Shown here: in pieces, positions 33,063 through 42,477 of the stretch
How positions within the stretch are numbered: the stretch's first letter is position 1
Layout of the letters: each line of letters begins with the position of its first letter
NCBI GenBank assembly: GCA_900470775.1
Contig: UCBZ01000017.1
Coordinates: 62,702-105,178 of the forward strand
Direction: 5' to 3'
Origin: Hyphomicrobiales bacterium
Lineage (GTDB): Bacteria > Pseudomonadota > Alphaproteobacteria > Rhizobiales > Beijerinckiaceae
Length of the DNA: 42,477 bases
Made by a program: the position numbers and the translations under genes
The notes under the pieces: model-generated
What the model was told of the DNA's origin: nothing
Seen by the model: only the letters and a program-made list of their open reading frames with translations
Database searches by the model: none

Positions 33063-34928
33063 TCAGGCGGAAAGCTTTTCCGGGTCCGCAGCCGCCAGGA
33101 AGCCGCCCGACTGGCGCGACCAGAGCCGGGCATAGAGGCCGCCGCGTGCCACCAGCTCGGAATGGCTGCCGATATCGACGATCCGGCCCTTGTCGAGCAC
33201 GATCAGCCGGTCGAGCGCGGCGATGGTCGAGAGCCGGTGCGCGATCGCGATCACCGTCTTGCCCTGCATGAGCGAGGTGAGCTGTTCCTGAATCGCCGCC
33301 TCGACCTCCGAATCGAGCGCCGAGGTCGCCTCGTCCAGGATCAGGATCGGCGCATCCTTGAGCAGCACCCGGGCGATCGCGATGCGCTGACGCTGGCCGC
33401 CCGACAATTTGACGCCACGCTCGCCGACACGCGAATCGAAGCCCTGGCGCCCGTCCTGATCGCTCAGCGACACCACGAAATCATGCGCCGAGGCCTGGCG
33501 CGCCGCTTCAGCGATCTCGGCTTCGGTCGAGCCGATCCGGCCATAGGCGATGTTGTCGCCGATCGAGCGGTGCAGCAGCGAGTTGTCCTGCGTCACCATG
33601 CCGATCTGCGCGCGCAAGCTATCCTGCGTGACATGGGCGATGTCCTGCCCGTCGATCAGGATGCGCCCGCCCTCCAGCGGATAGAGCCGCAGCAGGAGGT
33701 TCACCAGCGTCGACTTGCCGGCCCCCGACGGTCCAACGAGCCCGATCTTCTCGCCGGGGCTGATATCGAGATCGAGCCCCTCGAACAGCCCGCCTCCCTT
33801 GCCATAATTGAAGCGCAGCTTCTCGAAACGAATGCCGCCCTGCGCGACGACAAGCGGCACGGCATCAGCCGCATCGGTCAGGTCATGCGGCCGGGCTATC
33901 GTCTCCATGCTCTCCTGCACGGAGCCGAGGTTCTCGAACACGCCGCGCACGAGATGGATCAGCCAGGTCGACATCTGCACGAGCCGCAGCACCAGCCCGA
34001 TCGAGGCCGCGACCGCACCTGGCGTCATCTCGCTTTGGCTCCAGAGCCACAGGCAGAGCCAGGCCGTGGCCACGACGAGCAGGCTGTTCATCGTCTGCAG
34101 GATGACGCTGACGCCGGTGATCAGCCGCGACAGATGCAGGAAGGAGGCGTTCCAGCGCGTCAGCGAATCGCGCACGGCCGAGCGCTCGGCATCGGCGCGA
34201 GCGAAGAGCTTGACCGTCAGGATGTTGGTGTAGGCATCGACGATGCGCCCCGTCGTCGAGGAGCGCCCGAGCGAATTCGCCTCCGAGCGCTTCTTGGCGC
34301 GTGGCACGAAATAGATCAGCAGCACGACATAGGCCGCAAGCCAGACCAGCACCGGCAGCGCCAGCCAGAACGAGGTCGAGCCGAAGAAGCCGATCGCGAC
34401 CGTGGCGAAGATCAGCGCGTACCAGAGGTCGTCGATGACCTCGATCGTCGCGCCACGGATCGACTGGCCGGCCTGGAGCACGCGCGAGGACAGCCGGCCG
34501 GCGAAGTCGTTCTGGAAATAGCCGAGCGCGTGACCGAGCGTGTAGACATGGTTGCGCCAGCGGATCTGGTTGGTGATCTGCGGCACCACGACCTGATCGA
34601 CGATGGCGTGATTGGCGAAATAGATCAGCGGCCGGAGCACAACGAGCACGAAGGCCGCGCCCAGCAGCATGGTGCCATGGTCCCGGAAGATCGTCGCGGG
34701 AGACTGCGTCGAGAGCAGGTCGACGAACCAGCCGACCATCAGATACATCGCCGCCTCGATGCCGCTGAAGCCGAGGCCGGTCAGCATGATCAGGGCCATC
34801 CAGCCCTTCACGCCCTTGATGTGGTGCCACATGAACGGCCAGACGCCGCGCGGCGGGGTCTCGCGCTCGTCGAAGGGCGCAAAGACGTCGATCCGGCTCT
34901 CGAGCCAGCGGAACAGGGCGGTGAACAT
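33063..34928 (-). CDS. ABC transporter, fused membrane and ATP-binding domains (exporter type)
   Basis: A 621-residue half-transporter that should work as a dimer in the inner membrane. An N-terminal six-helix domain spans about residues 40-330, and the ATPase domain about 370-600 with Walker A GPSGAGKST, signature LSGGQRQR, Walker B ILILDEATSALD and switch His in IAIAHRLSTI. Layout matches MsbA/ATM-like exporters. Start at 34928 has a strong GGAGGGCGG site; upstream codons to 35042 do not look coding. It is monocistronic and divergent from trmL. The substrate (lipid, peptide, drug or other) cannot be told from the sequence. Confidence 0.9.
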   Translation of the reverse strand: MFTALFRWLESRIDVFAPFDERETPPRGVWPFMWHHIKGVKGWMALIMLTGLGFSGIEAAMYLMVGWFVDLLSTQSPATIFRDHGTMLLGAAFVLVVLRPLIYFANHAIVDQVVVPQITNQIRWRNHVYTLGHALGYFQNDFAGRLSSRVLQAGQSIRGATIEVIDDLWYALIFATVAIGFFGSTSFWLALPVLVWLAAYVVLLIYFVPRAKKRSEANSLGRSSTTGRIVDAYTNILTVKLFARADAERSAVRDSLTRWNASFLHLSRLITGVSVILQTMNSLLVVATAWLCLWLWSQSEMTPGAVAASIGLVLRLVQMSTWLIHLVRGVFENLGSVQESMETIARPHDLTDAADAVPLVVAQGGIRFEKLRFNYGKGGGLFEGLDLDISPGEKIGLVGPSGAGKSTLVNLLLRLYPLEGGRILIDGQDIAHVTQDSLRAQIGMVTQDNSLLHRSIGDNIAYGRIGSTEAEIAEAARQASAHDFVVSLSDQDGRQGFDSRVGERGVKLSGGQRQRIAIARVLLKDAPILILDEATSALDSEVEAAIQEQLTSLMQGKTVIAIAHRLSTIAALDRLIVLDKGRIVDIGSHSELVARGGLYARLWSRQSGGFLAAADPEKLSA

Positions 34929-34992
34929 GTCCGCCCTCCCTTGGACCGGCATGGCGACGAAAACGTGGCTTGATATGGGGCGCTTCGCCAAC

Positions 34993-35042
34993 GAAGGCCA
35001 GCATGCTTGATGCATAGCTGAAAGCCAGCGTCCTTGACGCAT
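34993..35042. repeat. tandem imperfect 23-bp repeat in a divergent intergenic region
   Basis: GAAGGCCAGCATGCTTGATG (start of copy 1, 34993-35015) and GAAAGCCAGCGTCCTTGACG (start of copy 2, 35020-35042) are 19 of 23 identical with a 27-bp period. They lie between the ABC exporter start and trmL start, a position suited to a regulator bound at two sites or to slipped duplication. Confidence 0.5.
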
Positions 35043-35069
35043 GTCGGGCCGTCACCTCATGACAGCATC

Positions 35070-35582
35070 ATGTTGCGTCTCGCGCTCTATCAGCCCGACA
35101 TCCCGCAGAACGCGGGCACGATGATCCGCATGGCGGCCTGCCTCGGCATCGCCGTCGACATCGTCGAGCCTGCCGCCTTCGACGTCTCCGACCGGCATTT
35201 CCGCCGCTCCGGCATGGATTATCTCGAACGCGCCGCCGTGACGCGCCATGATTCCTTCGCCGCCTTCGACGCCTGGCGAAAGGCCGCCAACCGGCGCCTG
35301 ATCCTGGTCGAAACCGACGGGGCGCTATCTCATCTCGATTTCGCCTTCGCGCCCGACGACATCCTCATGGTCGGCCGCGAATCGGCGGGCGTTTTGCCCA
35401 ATGTCTACGATGCCGCCGATGCCGTAGTGCACATCCCGATGCAGGCCGGCTTGCGCTCGCTCAATGTCGCGCTTGCCGCGGCGATGGTAACGGGCGAGGC
35501 GTTACGACAGATCGGTGGCTTTGCCCATCGGGACAATGGCGGCTCTGCCGTGGAGAACGGGAATGATCGAATACGAAGCTGA
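35070..35582 (+). CDS. trmL: tRNA (cytidine(34)-2'-O)-methyltransferase
   Basis: A 170-residue SPOUT-family enzyme that methylates the 2'-O of the wobble base in certain leucine tRNAs. The N-terminus [20 protein letters not shown] and the C-terminal knot segment with [19 protein letters not shown] and [18 protein letters not shown] are diagnostic. Length is typical (about 150-170). Its stop lies inside the next gene: a 20-nt overlap with hemF. The ATG at 35070 is the first in the conserved region; the frame is open from 35034. Confidence 0.93.
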   Translation: MLRLALYQPDIPQNAGTMIRMAACLGIAVDIVEPAAFDVSDRHFRRSGMDYLERAAVTRHDSFAAFDAWRKAANRRLILVETDGALSHLDFAFAPDDILMVGRESAGVLPNVYDAADAVVHIPMQAGLRSLNVALAAAMVTGEALRQIGGFAHRDNGGSAVENGNDRIRS

Positions 35583-36486
35583 GACTCTGGCGGAATCGAT
35601 AGCCGACGCCGAGGCGATGAAGCCCCGCGCCCAGGCCTGGTTCGAAACGCTGCGGGACCGCATCTGCGGAGCCTTCGAGGCGATCGAGGACGAGGCGACC
35701 GGCCCCTTCCCGCCCGAGACCGATTCGCCCGGCCGCTTCAAGCGCACGCCCTGGCAGCGCACCAACCATGACGGTGAACCGGGCGGCGGCGGTGTCATGT
35801 CGATGATGTCCGGCCGCGTCTTCGAGAAGGTCGGCGTCCATGTTTCGACCGTCCACGGCACCTTCCAGCCTGAATTCGCCGGCCAGATTCCCGGCGCAGC
35901 CGAAGACCCGCGCTTCCACGCCACCGGCATCTCGCTGATCGCCCATCCCTGGAATCCGCATGCGCCGACCGTGCACATGAACACGCGCTTCGTGGTGACG
36001 ACAAAGCCGTGGTTCGGCGGTGGCGCCGATTTGACGCCCGTGCTGAACGACCGCCGCAGCCAGGACGATCCCGACGCCATCGCCTTCCACGCCGCCATGC
36101 GCGAGCCCTGCGACGCTTGCGCCCCGATCTCGGACTACGCCCGCTTCAAAGTCTGGTGCGACGAGTATTTCTTTCTGAAGCACCGCAACGAGCCGCGCGG
36201 CATCGGCGGTATCTTCTACGACTATGTCTGGTCGGGCGACGTGGAGGGCGACTTCGCCTTCACCCAGGCTGTCGGCGAGGCCTTCCTGAAGGCCTATCCG
36301 CCGATCCTGCGCGCCAACATGGGAAAGCCCTGGAGTGAAGCCGAGCGCCACGAGCAGCAAATCCGCCGCGGCCGCTATGTCGAGTTCAACCTGCTCTACG
36401 ACCGCGGCACCATCTTCGGGCTGAAGACCGGCGGCAACGTCGATTCGATCCTGTCCTCGATGCCGCCGACCGTGCGCTGGCCGTAA
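35563..36486 (+). CDS. hemF: oxygen-dependent coproporphyrinogen-III oxidase
   Basis: A 307-residue cytosolic enzyme that decarboxylates two propionates of coproporphyrinogen III using O2, late in haem synthesis. The family blocks are visible: [55 protein letters not shown] and [19 protein letters not shown]. Start is taken as the ATG at 35563 behind GTGGAG, inside the last 20 nt of trmL, so translation is probably coupled. It converges with cca, leaving only 5 nt between stops. The haem need of the nearby cytochrome bc1 is a metabolic, not operonic, link. Confidence 0.95.
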   Translation: MIEYEAETLAESIADAEAMKPRAQAWFETLRDRICGAFEAIEDEATGPFPPETDSPGRFKRTPWQRTNHDGEPGGGGVMSMMSGRVFEKVGVHVSTVHGTFQPEFAGQIPGAAEDPRFHATGISLIAHPWNPHAPTVHMNTRFVVTTKPWFGGGADLTPVLNDRRSQDDPDAIAFHAAMREPCDACAPISDYARFKVWCDEYFFLKHRNEPRGIGGIFYDYVWSGDVEGDFAFTQAVGEAFLKAYPPILRANMGKPWSEAERHEQQIRRGRYVEFNLLYDRGTIFGLKTGGNVDSILSSMPPTVRWP

Positions 36487-36491
36487 AGGGC

Positions 36492-37739
36492 TTAGCGCAC
36501 GCCCAGCAGCGCCGCTAATGCGCGCTTGACGAAAGCGGCCTGCGTGGCCGCCTCGGCCGGCGCGCCGGCGTCTACCCAATCCCGCCGCGCCGTCTCCAGC
36601 ACGCGCCCGACAAGCGGTCCGGCCTCCGCGCCAAGCGCCATGGCATCCCTGCCGGTCGGCCGGAACGGCGGCGTGCGAGCCAGTTCGGTGATCATCGCTT
36701 GAGCCTGCTGCCTTACGGCCTCGTCGGCGTTTGCTGTCAGGAAAACCAGCCCCGCGGCCACTGCGTCATTGCCGAGGCGGTGGGCGAGATGGCGCAGCGA
36801 CGCGATATCCGGCGGCGAAGCCCACCCCGACAGTCCCTCCATCGCGCCGGCGATGCGCTCGATCCGGTCGAACTCCTCGTTCGACAGCCGCAAGGCGTCC
36901 CGCAGCCGCAGCGCGTCTTCGCGTACCATGACGGTGAGCGCAGCCAGCCGAAACGCCGGATAGACCTTCCCGCCATCGCCATCAGCGCTGATCGCCGTAA
37001 AGCGCGACAGATGCGGCACGCCGCCAATGATCGGCATCAGCAGTCCGGCGCCCGCCATCGCGGCGACGACCTCGGCCGCGCCGGGTGCGACGAGCAGCTT
37101 CATCAGCTCCGCCCGGACGCGCTCACGCGACAGCCCGGCGAGCCCTTCCCGCCCGGCTATGCAGGCGGAAACTCCCTCGGAATCGGGCGCGCCTGCGCCA
37201 TAGCGGGCATGGAAGCGGAAGAAGCGCAGGATGCGCAGATAATCCTCGCGGATGCGGCTTCCCGCGTCGCCGATAAAGCGGATGCGCCTTGCCGCAAGAT
37301 CGGCAAGCCCGCCGCAATGATCGTGCACGGCACCGCTGCGGTCGAGCGACAGCGCGTTGACCGTGAAATCGCGCCGCAGCGCATCAGCAACGAAATCGCG
37401 CCCGAATACGACCTTTGCCCGGCGACCGTCGGTCTCGACGTCCTCGCGCAGCGTCGTCACCTCGAAGCCGACCCCGTCGCGAACCAGCGTCACCGTGCCA
37501 TGCTCGATTCCCGTCGGCACCGCCCTGAAGCCGGAAGCCTCACCGCGCCGGATCGTCTCCTGCGGCAAGCCCGTGGTGGCGAGATCGACATCGCCCACCC
37601 GCTCGCCCAGCAACAGGTCGCGCACTGCCCCGCCGACGACGCGAGTCTCCTCGCCGTCCCCGTTCAAGGCGGTTAGCACCGCCGCCAGCGCCGGCCGGGC
37701 CAGGAACGCGGCGATGGCCTGCGCCGGCGGCAAGGTCAT
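36492..37739 (-). CDS. cca: CCA tRNA nucleotidyltransferase / poly(A) polymerase family
   Basis: A 415-residue class II nucleotidyltransferase that adds or repairs the CCA end of tRNAs. The palm motif GGAVRDLLLG is at 36-45, and the metal carboxylates Asp50 and Asp52 lie in GDVDLATTG. RRDFTVNALSLD and the neck motif EDYLRILRFFRFHARYG follow. Its ATG overlaps the stop of the upstream DUF6111 gene by ATGA. It is the last gene of the DUF1285-NUDIX-DUF6111-cca run, a gene order I associate with this bacterial order. A pure poly(A) polymerase is a less likely alternative. Confidence 0.92.
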   Translation of the reverse strand: MTLPPAQAIAAFLARPALAAVLTALNGDGEETRVVGGAVRDLLLGERVGDVDLATTGLPQETIRRGEASGFRAVPTGIEHGTVTLVRDGVGFEVTTLREDVETDGRRAKVVFGRDFVADALRRDFTVNALSLDRSGAVHDHCGGLADLAARRIRFIGDAGSRIREDYLRILRFFRFHARYGAGAPDSEGVSACIAGREGLAGLSRERVRAELMKLLVAPGAAEVVAAMAGAGLLMPIIGGVPHLSRFTAISADGDGGKVYPAFRLAALTVMVREDALRLRDALRLSNEEFDRIERIAGAMEGLSGWASPPDIASLRHLAHRLGNDAVAAGLVFLTANADEAVRQQAQAMITELARTPPFRPTGRDAMALGAEAGPLVGRVLETARRDWVDAGAPAEAATQAAFVKRALAALLGVR

Positions 37740-37993
37740 TTGAAGCGGCCCGGCACCAGCGTCCCGTTCTCCATATGCGGCGGCTCATAGGCGCCCTTGC
37801 TGCGCGGCGCCGTCCAGCCGCCATAGGCGACGAGCGCGATCGCCAGCGCCAGGCCGACGATCGCCAGCCAGAAGACGTGCCGGCTCCAGTGCTCGACATC
37901 GAGCGGGTTGCGGCGCTTGACGACGAGATACCCCGCGAAAACGCAGAAGGGCAGGACGAAGAGAAGCACCTCTTCGATGATCGAGCGCAGCAT
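37736..37993 (-). CDS. small membrane protein, DUF6111-like
   Basis: An 85-residue protein with two predicted membrane helices (about residues 5-22, LLFVLPFCVFAGYLVV, and about 38-58, VFWLAIVGLALAIALVAYGG) joined by a basic loop with RRNPLDVEHWSRH. The last 25 residues are soluble (KGAYEPPHMENGTLVPGRFK). Function is unknown. It lies between the NUDIX gene and cca with an ATGA overlap to cca, suggesting a shared message. Start at 37993 is chosen as the first Met of the conserved-looking part; an ATG at 38035 would overlap the NUDIX gene by 20 nt. Confidence 0.75.
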   Translation of the reverse strand: MLRSIIEEVLLFVLPFCVFAGYLVVKRRNPLDVEHWSRHVFWLAIVGLALAIALVAYGGWTAPRSKGAYEPPHMENGTLVPGRFK

Positions 37994-38015
37994 GGGCGTG
38001 ATCGTCCATTTCGGT

Positions 38016-38663
38016 TCAGCCGGCGAGCCGCTCATAGAGGTTGCGGATCATGCCGGCGGTTGCGCCCCAGATATAGCGATCCCCGTACGGCATCGCATAG
38101 TAGGTACGGTGGATGCCCTGCCATTCGCGGCCCTCGCGCCGGTGATTGGCAGGGTCAAGCAGGAAGGACAGCGGCGCCTCGAAGGCCTCGTCGACCTCAT
38201 GGGCGTTGAGTGTCAGTGAAAACGGCGGCTCGACCAGCGCGACCACGGGGATGATGCGATATCCCGTGCCGGTGAGATAGGCGTCGAGGAAGCCCAGCGT
38301 GCGGATGCGCTCGCGCGACAGGCCGATCTCCTCCTCCGTCTCGCGCAACGCCGTGATCACAGGCGAGCCATCGACGGCATCGACGCGGCCTCCCGGAAAC
38401 GCCACCTGCGCCGAATGGCTGCGCAAAGTCGCCGCGCGCTGCGTCAGCAGCACGGTCGGGCCATCCGGGCGCGGCACGATCGCGATCAGCACGGCAGCGG
38501 GGACGGCCGTCGCCTCGTCGGGCAAGGGCACCGGATGCGGCTGCAAGTCATGATCGCCACGCAGCCGGGCGATCACGTCACCCAGGGATGGCGGCTCCGG
38601 CCGCAACCGCTGCTTCGCCAGATCGGCGAACTCGCCGGCTGTCAGATTCAGCGCCCGCATCAC
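38016..38663 (-). CDS. NUDIX hydrolase, CoA pyrophosphatase type
   Basis: A 215-residue NUDIX enzyme. The motif VLLTQRAATLRSHSAQVAFP is the extra motif found in coenzyme-A-cleaving NUDIX proteins (NudL/CoAse). It leads into the NUDIX box GGRVDAVDGSPVITALRETE then EEIGL, where the REtEEEIGL core is intact and an Asp takes the place of the first Glu. The likely reaction is CoA to 3',5'-ADP and phosphopantetheine. It overlaps the upstream DUF1285 gene by ATGA and precedes DUF6111 closely. No signal peptide. Confidence 0.88.
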   Translation of the reverse strand: MMRALNLTAGEFADLAKQRLRPEPPSLGDVIARLRGDHDLQPHPVPLPDEATAVPAAVLIAIVPRPDGPTVLLTQRAATLRSHSAQVAFPGGRVDAVDGSPVITALRETEEEIGLSRERIRTLGFLDAYLTGTGYRIIPVVALVEPPFSLTLNAHEVDEAFEAPLSFLLDPANHRREGREWQGIHRTYYAMPYGDRYIWGATAGMIRNLYERLAG

Positions 38664-39253
38664 GATCCTTCGGTCTCGCCTTCGATCTCGCTCGCCGGCA
38701 CGGCCGGATAAAATCCACCGGCCACGGCGATCCCGAACATGGGGACGCCATCGACGTCGCGCACCTCTCCCAGCGCCAGCAGATCGTAGGTCAACGCCCG
38801 CGTCACCCGGGCCCAGAGCCCGCGCCGGACATGGATATAGGGCTTCAGCCCGTCATGAGCCTCGCGCTCGAAGCGAATCGCATGCTCCGGCCCGACCGCG
38901 ACGAGGTCATCGACATGCGTCCGGAACGCGATCGAACGCCCGTCCCCCTCCCCCTCGACCGCCATCTCCACGGCCTGGAAGGGCGCGTCCTCGACCACGA
39001 TCCCGAGCTTTTCGACCGGGGTCACGAGAACGTAATCGTCGCCGTCGCGGCGCAGTACGGAGGAGAAAAGCTTCACCAGCGCCGGCCGGCCAATCGGCGT
39101 CCCCAAATAGAACCAGGTTCCGTCGGCGGCGATCCGCATGTCGATATCGCCGCAGAAATCGGGGTTCCAGCGCTCCACAGGCGGCAAACCGCGCCCCTGC
39201 CCGCCCCGCAGCGCAGCGACCATCCGCTCCATCGCATTGCCGGAATCGCTCAT
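38660..39253 (-). CDS. DUF1285 domain-containing protein
   Basis: A 197-residue protein. The DUF1285 pattern is clear in [20 protein letters not shown] then [20 protein letters not shown] and [16 protein letters not shown], with the C-terminal block [19 protein letters not shown]. The function of this family is unknown. It is the first gene of a tight run with the NUDIX, DUF6111 and cca genes (ATGA overlap with the NUDIX gene). The start at 39253 is an estimate; an upstream ATG at 39283 adds ten residues and neither has a good ribosome site. It is divergent from the MoxR gene; the 286-bp gap between them shows no clear promoter. Confidence 0.83.
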   Translation of the reverse strand: MSDSGNAMERMVAALRGGQGRGLPPVERWNPDFCGDIDMRIAADGTWFYLGTPIGRPALVKLFSSVLRRDGDDYVLVTPVEKLGIVVEDAPFQAVEMAVEGEGDGRSIAFRTHVDDLVAVGPEHAIRFEREAHDGLKPYIHVRRGLWARVTRALTYDLLALGEVRDVDGVPMFGIAVAGGFYPAVPASEIEGETEGS

Positions 39254-39539
39254 CGAAAAACCCGCAGGCGCCGCATGCGGCATATTGGTTGCATCTTAGC
39301 CTCTGCCTTGAACTCCACATAATCGTGAAGCCGAGTTCTGTGCACCGCGCCATTCTAGCCTTGAGCCGGCATGGCGCCCCGTCCACACTCAACGGCCAAG
39401 GCCTTAGCAAGGTCCGCCGTTGCAAGGTTTCGAGACGTCCCGAGGCCAGGCGAATTCGAGGCAAGGTGCGTTCAGCGAAAGTTTCGAGGACGCGCAGCTC
39501 GATGACGAAGATGCGACCCAGAGGGTGAAGGAGATCGAC

Positions 39540-40565
<1,026 letters not shown>

Positions 40566-40578
40566 GGGTGTCAGGCTG

Positions 40579-41493
40579 ATGCTGCGCACGCGCGTTCTCG
40601 GGGCTTCCGACCGGCAGCCGGTCAAGCCGGTCGTCACCGCCTCGCTCGATCTCGCGGCGCGCCTGCCCCGGCTGATCCTCGAGGCCCGCCGCGTCTCGGC
40701 CAGCGTCCACGGCATCCATGGCCGCCGGCGCGCCGGGCCGGGCGAGACCTTCTGGCAGTACCGCCCGCTCGTCACCGGCGAATCCGCCTCGCGCATCGAC
40801 TGGCGCCGCTCGGCCCGCGACGGCCACCTCTTCGTCCGCGAACGCGAATGGGAGGCTTCGCACGCGATCTGGCTCTGGATCGACCGCTCGGCGTCGATGG
40901 GCTTCGCCTCGTCGCTGGCTCTGGCCTCGAAGGTCGATCGCGCCCTGATCGCCGGCTTCGCCCTGGCCGAGACGCTGGTCGATGGCGGCGAGCGCGTCGG
41001 TCATCTTGGCCTGACGCGGGCGCTCGCCTCGCGCCGCATCGTCGAGACTCTGGCGCAGGCGATCCTGGCTGATGCGAAGGGCGCCGACACCGATCTGCCG
41101 CCGGACATGCCGCTGCCCCGCCTCGCCGACGCGATCATCATCACCGACGGACTCTCGCCGGCAGCATCGCTCGCCAAGCGCATCGCCACGATGTCGTCGT
41201 CAGGCGCGCGCGGCCATGTCCTGCTGATCGCCGACCCGATCGAGGAAACCTTCCCCTTCACCGGCCAGGCCGAGCTCTTCGACCTCGAGGACGGGCTGTC
41301 GCTGCGCGTCGGTGACGCCGGTTCCTGGGGCGTCGAATATCGCCAGCGGCTGGAGGCCCATCGCGACGCGATCCGGGAGGCCTGCCGCAAGGCCGGCTGG
41401 ACCCTGACGCTCCACCGCACCGACAGGCCCGCCAGCGAGGGCGTGCTGCGCATCGCCAGCCTCGTCGCGGCTGCGCGCGGAACGGGGAGATAG
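40579..41493 (+). CDS. DUF58 domain-containing protein
   Basis: A 304-residue protein of the DUF58 family, always found beside MoxR ATPases. The diagnostic block RRRAGPGETFWQYRPLVTGE then SASRIDWRRSARDGHLFVRE is followed by a von Willebrand factor A-like core with DRSASMGF, a metal-ion-dependent adhesion type DxSxS pattern. No membrane segment is visible, so it is probably cytosolic or peripheral. It starts 13 nt after MoxR and ends 3 nt before the next gene. The function is unknown; a scaffold or adaptor for the MoxR system is the usual suggestion. Confidence 0.9.
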   Translation: MLRTRVLGASDRQPVKPVVTASLDLAARLPRLILEARRVSASVHGIHGRRRAGPGETFWQYRPLVTGESASRIDWRRSARDGHLFVREREWEASHAIWLWIDRSASMGFASSLALASKVDRALIAGFALAETLVDGGERVGHLGLTRALASRRIVETLAQAILADAKGADTDLPPDMPLPRLADAIIITDGLSPAASLAKRIATMSSSGARGHVLLIADPIEETFPFTGQAELFDLEDGLSLRVGDAGSWGVEYRQRLEAHRDAIREACRKAGWTLTLHRTDRPASEGVLRIASLVAAARGTGR

Positions 41494-41496
41494 CCG

Positions 41497-42477
41497 GTGC
41501 TGAGCTCGCTCCCCCTCGCCTTCTCGGCGCCGCTCGCTCTCGCGGCGCTGGCCCTGCTGCCGGCGCTCTGGCTGATCCTGCGGGTGACGCCGCCGCGCCC
41601 GCGCCGGATCGACTTTCCGCCGCTGAAGATCATGGCCGACCTCGTCGCCAAGCGCGAGTTGCCGGCGCATACGCCCTGGTGGCTGCTGGCGCTGCGCATG
41701 ATCGTAGCCGCGCTCGCGATCCTTGCGGTCGCCGGCCCGGTCTGGAACCCGCCGCGCGAGGCCGGACCGTTGCGCGGCCCGATGCTGCTCCTCGTCGACA
41801 ACGGCTTCGGCGCCGCGACCGACTGGCCCGAACGCCTCCTGGTCGCGGAATCCCGCGTCGCCGCCGCCGCCCGCGAGGGCCGGCCCGTCGCCATCCTCGG
41901 CCTGGCCGAGAATCCGGCCGAGATCATGCTGTCGGAGCCACGCGCCGCGCTCGATCGCCTGCGCGCCTTCGCGCTCCAGCCCCATGCGCCCGACCGCGCC
42001 GCCCATCTGCCCCGGATCGAGGCCTTCCTGCGGACGGCGCCGGATGCGGAGGTCGTCTGGGTCGCCGACGGGCTCTCGGTCACGGACGATAGCGCCTTCC
42101 TCGCCAGGCTGAAGCAGGAGGCCGGCGCCGGCCGCATGTCGATCCATGCCGGCCCGATCGACCAGCTTGCGCTTGCCGCGCCCGAGAACCTTGCCGGCGC
42201 TCTCGCCGTCAAGGTGCTGCGCCCCACGCCTGCGGCCGCCGCCAGCGGCCAGGTCCGCGCGCTCGACCTCAAGGGCCTGCCGCTCGGCGACGCCCCTTTC
42301 GTCTTCAACGGCTCCGAACTCCAGACGACGGCGCGGCTGACCCTGCCGATTGAAGTGCGCAATTCCGTCTCGCGTCTGGAGGTGGTGGGCGAGCGCAGCG
42401 CGGCGGCCGTCGCGCTGCTCGACGACCGCGCCAAGCGCCGCCGCGTCGGCATCGTCTCGGGCGCGACCACAGACACT
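41497..42477 (+). CDS. BatA/DUF4159-type membrane protein, N-terminal part (cut by window edge)
   Basis: An open frame of 327 codons runs to the last base. The start is GTG at 41497 with GGGGAG upstream, overlapping the region of the DUF58 stop. A first hydrophobic helix (LAFSAPLALAALALLPALWL) and a second at about residues 63-80 (WWLLALRMIVAALAILAVAG) flank the conserved RRIDFPPLKIMADL segment of BatA-like proteins. A periplasmic or cytosolic VWA-like part follows (LLLVDNGFGAATDWPERL). The full protein probably ends in a DUF4159 domain, as in related genomes, but that part is not in the window. Confidence 0.82.
   Translation, partial: MLSSLPLAFSAPLALAALALLPALWLILRVTPPRPRRIDFPPLKIMADLVAKRELPAHTPWWLLALRMIVAALAILAVAGPVWNPPREAGPLRGPMLLLVDNGFGAATDWPERLLVAESRVAAAAREGRPVAILGLAENPAEIMLSEPRAALDRLRAFALQPHAPDRAAHLPRIEAFLRTAPDAEVVWVADGLSVTDDSAFLARLKQEAGAGRMSIHAGPIDQLALAAPENLAGALAVKVLRPTPAAAASGQVRALDLKGLPLGDAPFVFNGSELQTTARLTLPIEVRNSVSRLEVVGERSAAAVALLDDRAKRRRVGIVSGATTDT

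Overview
The window is GC-rich chromosomal DNA of an alphaproteobacterium, most likely a Hyphomicrobiales (Rhizobiales) species close to Bosea or its relatives. This rests on gene content (UbiK, YbjN, ProC and a COQ9-like start in one run; rplY-pth-ychF; petABC; MoxR-DUF58-DUF4159; DUF1285-NUDIX-DUF6111-cca) and on REP-like intergenic elements of a style common in this order. Nearly all of it is coding, with a core-genome character broken by a few accessory blocks. No rRNA or tRNA gene, prophage, insertion sequence or CRISPR array was found.

Layout. 1-2.2 kb, minus strand: ubiK, ybjN-like, proC and the 5' end of a COQ9-like gene. 2.4-5.4 kb, plus: a small lipoprotein, prs, then queC overlapping a queuosine-precursor transporter. 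5.5-7.4 kb: a GAF-GGDEF-EAL protein. 7.5-7.9 kb: a less GC-rich patch with a small unknown ORF and a structured leader before rplY. 7.9-13 kb: rplY-pth, then a 1.6-kb insert (REP-like palindrome, DUF5666-like exported protein, VapBC-type toxin-antitoxin), then ychF and a tandem hot-dog (MaoC-like) protein. 13.1-16.4 kb: a 2-hydroxyacid oxidase, a ketopantoate-reductase-family protein and a lone TRAP substrate receptor. 16.5-25.3 kb: a cytosolic-type gamma-glutamyltransferase divergent from a polyamine-class ABC transporter operon, with a GntR/FCD regulator, an M24 Xaa-Pro-type peptidase and a HypD-like DHDPS-family enzyme. This reads as an uptake-and-degradation unit for a gamma-glutamyl, prolyl or related compound.

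25.4-30 kb, minus: a PAS-GGDEF protein, then mtnP-apt-mtnA-class II aldolase. Together the last four form a complete methylthioadenosine / 5'-deoxyadenosine salvage set of the DHAP-shunt type. 30-33 kb, minus: the cytochrome bc1 operon (Rieske, cytochrome b, cytochrome c1) with a clear terminator. 33-39.3 kb: an ABC exporter, trmL, hemF, and an overlapping minus-strand run of DUF1285, NUDIX, DUF6111 and cca. 39.5-42.5 kb, plus: MoxR ATPase, DUF58 and the start of a BatA/DUF4159 membrane protein, cut by the window edge.

The most interesting points are the toxin-antitoxin pair wedged between pth and ychF with a 170-nt out-of-frame gene overlap and a palindrome over its -10 box; the two-hairpin rplY leader; the complete DHAP-shunt cluster; and the GGT/ABC/peptidase/HypD-like catabolic island. 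Functional assignments come from recognising motifs and family sequence by eye. No database search was run.
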